From positions 1-38,364 of the forward strand of contig JAAAUF010000346.1 of NCBI GenBank assembly GCA_015499985.1: a stretch of DNA of 38,364 bases. The letters run 5' to 3'. Source of the DNA: Haplosporangium gracile. Taxonomy: Eukaryota; Mortierellomycota; Mortierellomycetes; Mortierellales; Mortierellaceae. The position numbers were made by a program, and so were the translations under genes. Positions 32,439-38,364 of this stretch are shown one piece after another. A model generated the notes under the pieces. It had not been told where the DNA came from and searched no databases. It saw only the letters and a program-made list of their open reading frames with translations. Position 1 is the first letter of the stretch; every line of letters starts with the position of its first letter.

Positions 32439-34203
32439 CTTCTTGGAATGGAATGTAATGAGCGGGTGAAGAGATGAGAAAAGAGAAAAGACAGCTTCTC
32501 TTTTTATGAAAGAGGAGAGGAGGGAGGGAAAGACAAATTAAAACAGTGTGTGTGCTCCCCCTCCTATTCACACCCTCGCTCGCTGCCTTTTCATCAACAA
32601 AAAGAGCTCACTCTCTTACTCACCCACTCCTACTCTTACTTACTTTGTAAACAAGACTGCGGTTCAAAAAGAAACCACAGAACGATTGGACGTTCAATTG
32701 ACTCGTAAAGGCGGGCTCTCCACTTTTACAGTGCATGCAAAATTCGAACAGCAAAAGGTAAAAATTGAGCGTCTCGCAAGTCTCAAGATTGAAAAAAGAG
32801 GCCCAGACCATCCATTTTATTTTTCCTTTTTCTCGTTTCTGTGCTCCGACTAAAATTATTTATTTTGCCACCGCACTCCATAACTCCAAGTGACAAAAGC
32901 CCTGACATCCTTCAGGAGGGCCCTATATGCCACCACATGTTCTTGCTTCTGCGGCGTGTTGGCAACAAAGGCGTGGTCTATCTAGAGGGGAGATCTATGC
33001 GCGGCAACTCCATTGTGTAGAAAGGCCTTGTGTGGGAAAGAAAGTGAAACAGATAGAGTTTTAGATCACTAACGAATTATGAACGCGATTGACCGTAGTT
33101 TGCCCCATCTTTACCTTAAAACTTACCCAACCGGTAGGCACAGAAGTGATTAGAATGATTGTTAGATTAAAACAACAAAACGCGTCAAGGAAAAAAGAAT
33201 GTTGCGCGAAAGTACTACATGCACAGCAACCACAAAAAAACAGGCCAAGAAAGTCAAGAGGGAACGAAAGAAGTTTGGACGGTTGGAAGTGGGGGAAAAC
33301 AGTAGGGGATAGAAAAGAAAAAAGATCAAAGTCGAAATAAAACACAGTGAGAAAGGTCCAAAATGACAGCATCATCCATTGAATGTACTTCGCTACGTTG
33401 GTTACTGCCTCATCTTTTCTTCCCTCCATTTCCGGCAGAATAAATACTTCGAGAAACACAGGTCTAGGAGACATAGACAAGAGAAGAGGGCTGATCTCCC
33501 ATTTATGGTCCGGCATTTTACAGCGCTTTAACTGTCTAGAGATGAAGAGTAAAAACAATAACGAAAAATAGCGAGAACCGAATGACAGGCCATGATCCTT
33601 ATCTGGACACATATACACACACATTACTCTCTCACTGTCTGTCCGCGACCAACACCTAACCCACTCGTATTATTTTAGCGAACACCCTTCTCTCTTTCCT
33701 GTTAACGCGCTACTTGATCATATCGCTGCTTACCGCTCGTTTTCTCTTTTATCTTTCTCTTCTTCGTCTCTTTCTTCGTTTTTTATATTCTTTTTATAGA
33801 AACAAAGATGGTCATCGATTTTTGTCAACAATCATGGATTGTGGCAACCCTGCGTGAAAAAAATTGGGTGTTTTCTTTCTTCCTTCTTCCTGCACTTTTC
33901 TTACTCTTTTTCTTCCTTCCTTTCCCACTACTTTCATTTGCCTTTACCCACCTTCCGGTCGCTACCTTTTCTTGCATTCTCTCAGAGCACCATCTGCCTT
34001 AAATCCACTCCACTTCTTCGTTGCTCTCTCGCAATCCTCACATCCATTAATCATAAACCCCACACCGGTCCTCAGATAACATTCCGCGTATTCGCCACAC
34101 ACAACACAATACAGCATAACACAACTCAACACACACACGCACCATTGGCCTCTACTTTTTCCTCAGCACAAATCGCACATTCAACAAACAAAATTAACAA
34201 AAC
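32439..34203. other. Divergent intergenic region between helical-bundle and permease genes
   Basis: No gene is supported. The region should hold both divergent promoters. The permease side has a CT-rich leader from about 33640, a TATA-like TTTTTATA at 33780-33787, and a CA-rich stretch just before the ATG. Open frames near 33061-33624 (minus) and 33839-34216 (plus) are low complexity and match nothing I recognise. Confidence 0.5.
32500..32508 (-). promoter_or_regulatory. TATA-like element of helical-bundle gene
   Basis: The minus strand reads CATAAAAAG about 62 bases upstream of the ATG at 32438. It would give a leader of about 30-40 bases. This is a non-canonical TATA and the only candidate close to the start. 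Confidence 0.3.
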
Positions 34204-37200
34204 ATGGCGGGTCTAACCCTTAAACCCCTTCAAAAGATCGAATCAGCACGTATTAAGGGAGGAGGAAGAGACATACCCCTACAACCGCTTCCGTCCATGG
34301 CCATGGACCAACATAGAACCAGCGGCCGTTCACACTACACCAGTGAGAATAGTCATAGTTCGCATGGACGACCTGGTGGAGGAGGAGAGCCTATTAGTGT
34401 CCGGTCAGCGCCCTCGCTTCTTAACTTGGACGATTATAATCTCATTTCGCTCGGATACAAGCCCGTAAATTCACACTAAATGACTTTTCTGTCTGTCGTT
34501 GGCAACCTCTATTACAAGTCGCCCACTAACACAAAAGATACCCACCATCCACCACGTCAATAGGTGATGTCAAGGAGTCTGAACTGGCTAAGCCAGACAG
34601 GAATAGCACTCACATCCTCAAACGTCCTCTGCGGGATCATCACCCTTTATGGCCTAACTCTAACCAACGGCGGACCTGCTTGGGCAAAATGGTCGTACCT
34701 CGTCATCGGGATCATGTCCTTCATTGTCTCCCTCTGCCTCGCCGAACTCGCCTCTGCCTACCCAACCACCGGCGGTGTGCATCATTGGGTGTATGAACTG
34801 GGATCGATACGGAGGAGACCCTTTCTGACATGGATGACGGGGTGGTTGACAGTTGCGGGCTCGGTTGCTTCTGCGTCCTCGGTCGCGTTTTATTTCTCGT
34901 CAGTGTTGGGCGAGATTCTGGTTATTGTCCACAAGATTGCGTTGACGCCCGGTATATTAGTCATGTTCCACTTGGGGGCCGTGTTGTTCTGGCAGTCAAT
35001 TAATTTATTCCCGATTCGTGGGTTTGGATACATATCTGCCGCCTCAGGTAATGCTCCTTGTTTTTTTCTTTGTCCTTTGCATTACCCACTGTTCAATGAG
35101 TATGTACTTATTTTTTTTTTCTTTTTTTGAACTTCGTAGGGATATATATTGTTGGAGTGATAATAGCATTCGCAATAGCTCTCCTGTCACATGCACAGGT
35201 CGAGGCAGGATGGGTCCATGTCCCCTTCACAGCATTCCTGAACTACTCTGGAAACTCAAATGCCGTCTACGCCGCTCTCAGTTCCACACTCATGGCTTCT
35301 TTTGTCTTTTGCCCCCAGGACACCGTCATTCGCATGGTATTTCACCTCTTCCAAAACATCTCCCCTTTTATGGGTGCCTTCAATCGATTTACATCTATCG
35401 TTTCTATCAAGGCAACCATTAATTTAATTTTCCAATTTTGCTTTTGTTTTTCATACCAATATAGTCGGAGGAGATTCGCAGGCCTGAGAAGGTGATCTCA
35501 AGACTGGTGACAATGTCGAGTCTAGTCAGTCTCATCTTGGGCTTCCCCATCATCCTCGGCCTCAACTATGGTATCCTCCACCCTATCAAGGGTCTCCTCG
35601 ACGAAGCTGTCCCAGTGGTCGACGTGATCCTCGTATGTCTTACCTCTCCATTTTTTTGTCGCCATCTAAGCTGTACCCTCTGGCTCTGGCAAGGTCGATT
35701 TGTAGTCGTCAATCTTTCTAACATCCGTATTCATCGCGCGTGTTGCTTTACATATACTGGATAGATGACATTGGGGAGATCCCTAGGAATAACATTCGTG
35801 GTCCTAATCCTCATAGGGATCTTCTTCACAGGCCTGACCCGCCTCTCGATCGCCTCTCGCGTCGTCTACAGCTTTGCCCGCGACGGAGGGCTGCCCAAAT
35901 CCTCCTACTGGAACCATCTCCAATCGCGTCGCAAGACTCCGCAGCGCGTCTCTTGGCTTGTTACTGTTGCTTGTATGTCGGGCATTTTCCCGTTCTATTG
36001 GGGCGATGGGAATGCGTTCTATTGGATTGCGAGTCTGGCCTGTGTCGCTACTAACCTTAGCTTTGGTAAATTAACTCTTTTTTTCACGCCAAAGATTAGT
36101 ATTTTTTCTGCTATTTGATTGGCCTGTGCGCGCTTCACTCACGCTTTCACCCTTTCGTGTTTCTTTTCCCTTTCTTTCTGTAGTGATCCCGCTATGGCTG
36201 CGACTAACGCGAGAAGGCACCCTAAACCACATATCCGGTCCCTTCTCCATCAGCTGCTTCTCTAGATTCTTCCACACCGTTTCAATCCTCTGGCTCCTGT
36301 TCCTCTCCGCCGTCCTCATGCTTCCCATGACTTTTCCTGTCACCATCTCGAATTTCAATTATACCTCTGCAGCTGTTGTTGGGATTGTGGTGCTTTCGGG
36401 GATGAGTTGGTGGTTGAAGGCGCAGTTTCGGTTCTCGGGCGCTGCGAAGGAAGAGAGCCGTGCCGCGCATAGGATTCCGGGGTCGCCGAGATACCAGCAT
36501 AGTTTTGGGTCTAGTGTTTATGGTGGTGGTGGTGGACATGACGGGTATCAGAGTCAGCAACGGCAGAGGCAGGGACAGCGACGTCGACAGAATTCTCCGT
36601 CGTCTGGTCCAGGGACTCCTCGATTCTTGGGTGGTGCACGTACTCCTCCCTCACTTCACCCACATCCGCAGCTGCAAGCATGCCAACAAGCACAGGCACA
36701 GTCACGTCAGTCCATGTCGACAGATAACCTGCTCTACCCTGGAAGAATCCAACGCAATCGACAGTCGTCATTCACACGGCATTCAGGAACCAACCGGCAC
36801 CCTGCGGATCCCTTCTCTTCTTCAGGTGAAAGCAATAATCTCAGCGACGGCGGCGGCAATACTCAGCGAACGCCCAAGACTAGGACCGCTGCTACTACTG
36901 TTACAGCAACCTCCAGGGCGACAACAAGCGGAAAGGAGAATGAGAGAAATTCTGGACGTGTATCAAGGAAACCGTCCACAATCGCGTCCCGCTCCCAAAT
37001 TCCCCTGAACCCCGTCCACACCTCAACAGCTCACAGCAGCTGCACCCACCTCCCACCATCATCAAGCCTCGAAGAACGAGAACGAGAAGCAGGAGGACGA
37101 GGATCAAAGGACGACGACCATCATCTAGTCAACTCCACCCTAGAGATGATGACGATCTCCATCTGCGACTTGCCCGAGATGCTCCCCCGAGACCGAGAGA

Positions 37201-37874
37201 AGCTACACAAGACCACAAGCACAAACACAAACACAAACACCGTCGCATCCTCATCCCTCTCCCCATCCTCTCAGCCGTCCCTGTTCCATTCCAAGACCAC
37301 CTCTTCAGTGACCCTCGGGGAAGGAAATCTTCCCCGGCTCTTGACAAGCTTCAGTCCTAGCGCTCGTTCATCTTTGTCACCAATACAACTCTCGGGCTTG
37401 CCTGAGATCTCGATTGCGCCGCCTACAACTATCTCTTCACGCGATAGTCAAAGTCAGACGTCGTTTGTAACCTCGTCTGATATTCACATCGTTCATGAGG
37501 ATACCGCCCACCGACCTTATGATCGACATGACCACCGCCACCATTCACAGTGGCAAGGGGGAGGAGGAGGAGGAGGAGGAGGAGGAGAAACGACCACTTC
37601 AACAGGCATCACCATACCTTCAGCACAGACACAAGCACGTCCCCTCAACGCCACCGAGAGCATCTTCCCCAACCTCGCCCAGAGCTATATCAACACCAAC
37701 GGTAATTCCGTATCCTTGTCAACTAGCAGAATCACCATCGACAGCCAACAAGGCCATCTTCGCTCGACACCTGAACCACCAAACCGCAGATCCCCATCGC
37801 CCTACCCATCCCTGCACCTCACCGGCGACTTCACGAACAAAGATACTTTTTCCTACTATTCCGCACCGCAATGA
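34204..37874 (+). CDS. APC-superfamily amino-acid/GABA/choline-type permease with long C-terminal tail
   Basis: Proposed join is 34204-34464, 34564-35047, 35140-35336, 35465-35632, 35765-36065, 36184-37874, giving 1033 residues with all junctions in phase. Family hallmarks are an N-terminal LNLDDYNLISLGYKP joined to the first membrane segment (SSNVLCGIITLYGLTLTNGG), then LCLAELASAYPTTGGVHHWV, FCPQDTVIRMSEEIRRPEKV, VVYSFARDGGLPKSSYWNHL and further hydrophobic segments up to about residue 555, compatible with about 12 transmembrane helices. The signatures fit the fungal GABA/choline/amino-acid permease group (Uga4/Hnm1-like) of the plasma membrane; the substrate cannot be assigned. The tail of about 480 residues is disordered, rich in Ser, Thr, Gln, His and Arg, and includes a poly-Gly stretch from a GGA repeat (37560-37588). 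Fungal permeases of this group are usually 500-600 residues, so the tail is unusual. Confidence 0.9.
37560..37588 (+). repeat. GGA trinucleotide repeat encoding poly-Gly
   Basis: An in-frame GGA run in the disordered tail of the permease encodes about nine glycines. Confidence 0.8.
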
Positions 37875-37917
37875 ACGCCCACGACCACAACCCATACCCA
37901 CAGCAAACAATCCTCCT

Positions 37918-38261
37918 TCAATAATCCTTCTGATTAGGATAATGACGAAAACCATGATATTGAACACGCCGTACAATCGAGAACCATCTGTACCCGTCTA
38001 CCTCCACCACCCTTCCGCCCATCCCTCCCCCATCAACATCAATACCACCCCTTCCCTTCACCCCTCGCACCCCAACATCCCCCATATCATCCCAACCACC
38101 ACCACCAAACAACATCCACCTCGAAACCCCGACTCTCTCCAAGATCCTTCGAAAAGACCTTCCCCTCACAACCCTGCTCCAAACCCTCATCCAGAAACGA
38201 GCTGCCGTAGTCAACACCGAAAAGACGAAAAGATGATAGATATCATGGACGTCGACGATAC
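37918..38261 (-). CDS. 3'-terminal exon of an unrecognised gene (partial, runs off window)
   Basis: The minus strand reads open to a TGA at 37918-37920, in protein-like sequence: GIVDVHDIYHLFVFSVLTTA, then ARFWMRVWSRVVRGRSF, RRILERVGVSRWMLF, a Gly/Asp/Val-rich stretch, and a distinctive end VEVDGYRWFSIVRRVQYHGF, RHYPNQKDY. The frame closes upstream at a TGA just beyond an AAAG acceptor at 38265-38262, so the exon probably starts at 38261 with two bases of a split codon; the rest would be intron and then earlier exons outside the window. The protein looks partly membrane-associated. The family is not recognised. It ends 43 bases from the convergent permease gene. The opposite strand is also open, but it lacks an ATG and is Pro/Thr-biased. 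Confidence 0.5.
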
Positions 38262-38364
38262 CTTTGATGAACAGTATATTTCAGTTATTTCGGCGTACCA
38301 GTCTACACATAATCTTTTCAAGCTTTTCCCAGCTGCTGTACCAACGACTTTGGTAGCGGGGGGG

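Noticed and set aside
33061..33624. Minus-strand frame of 187 codons between the helical-bundle and permease genes
   Set aside because: Hydrophobic low-complexity translation with no family likeness, lying in a divergent promoter region.
37964..38236. Plus-strand open frame downstream of the permease ending in QKRAAVVNTEKTKR
   Set aside because: It has no ATG and is Pro/Thr-biased, and the minus strand over the same bases reads as a more natural protein end.

Overview
The window looks like nuclear DNA from an early-diverging filamentous fungus, most likely Mucoromycota and close to Mortierella. The genes are protein-coding and carry short GT-AG introns, mostly 90-215 bases. They sit between pyrimidine-rich leaders and encode long low-complexity Gln/Ser/Pro/His tracts. 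The protein families (SREBP, VIP1/Asp1, Mis12, F-box/LRR, fungal APC permease) are eukaryotic and fit a fungus. The genus assignment is an inference from gene style and from a recalled likeness of one multidomain protein to a Mortierella family. No tRNA, rRNA, transposon or CRISPR was recognised.

Layout. Bases 1-2328 hold no convincing gene and include a CT-rich stretch of about 1.4 kb. A four-exon gene (2329-7821, +) encodes a 1507-residue protein with two START-type lipid-binding domains and a C-terminal membrane anchor. Next come a single-exon F-box/LRR protein (8431-10929, +), a four-exon Mis12/Mtw1 kinetochore subunit (11523-13026, +) and an eight-exon VIP1/Asp1/PPIP5K inositol pyrophosphate kinase/phosphatase (13550-17429, +). 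Convergent with the last is an SREBP-family bHLH-zip membrane transcription factor (17585-21556, -), interrupted by a 133-base run of N inside a polyglutamine tract. A small secreted protein with a PAPVPET heptad array (22887-24089, -) follows.

After a 2-kb intergenic region there is a two-exon, unrecognised tail-anchored protein (26119-28393, +). It converges on a three-exon, 1219-residue protein (28526-32438, -) that combines a disordered N-terminus, a predicted MLKL/HeLo-like helical bundle, a CHORD-like Cys/His cluster and a long C-terminal region. Across a 1.8-kb divergent promoter region lies a six-exon APC amino-acid/GABA/choline-type permease with a tail of about 480 residues (34204-37874, +). 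The right edge carries the 3'-terminal exon of an unrecognised minus-strand gene (37918-38261).

This is a eukaryotic gene neighbourhood, so no operon logic is expected. Several products share a membrane-lipid or nutrient-sensing theme (START protein, SREBP, VIP1, permease), but nothing in the sequence shows that they act together. The best candidate for an under-described system is the helical-bundle/CHORD-like protein, which has the look of a fungal regulated cell-death or recognition factor. All splice junctions were chosen by eye from GT/AG signals, frame closure and family conservation; each assembled CDS given as complete is divisible by three.
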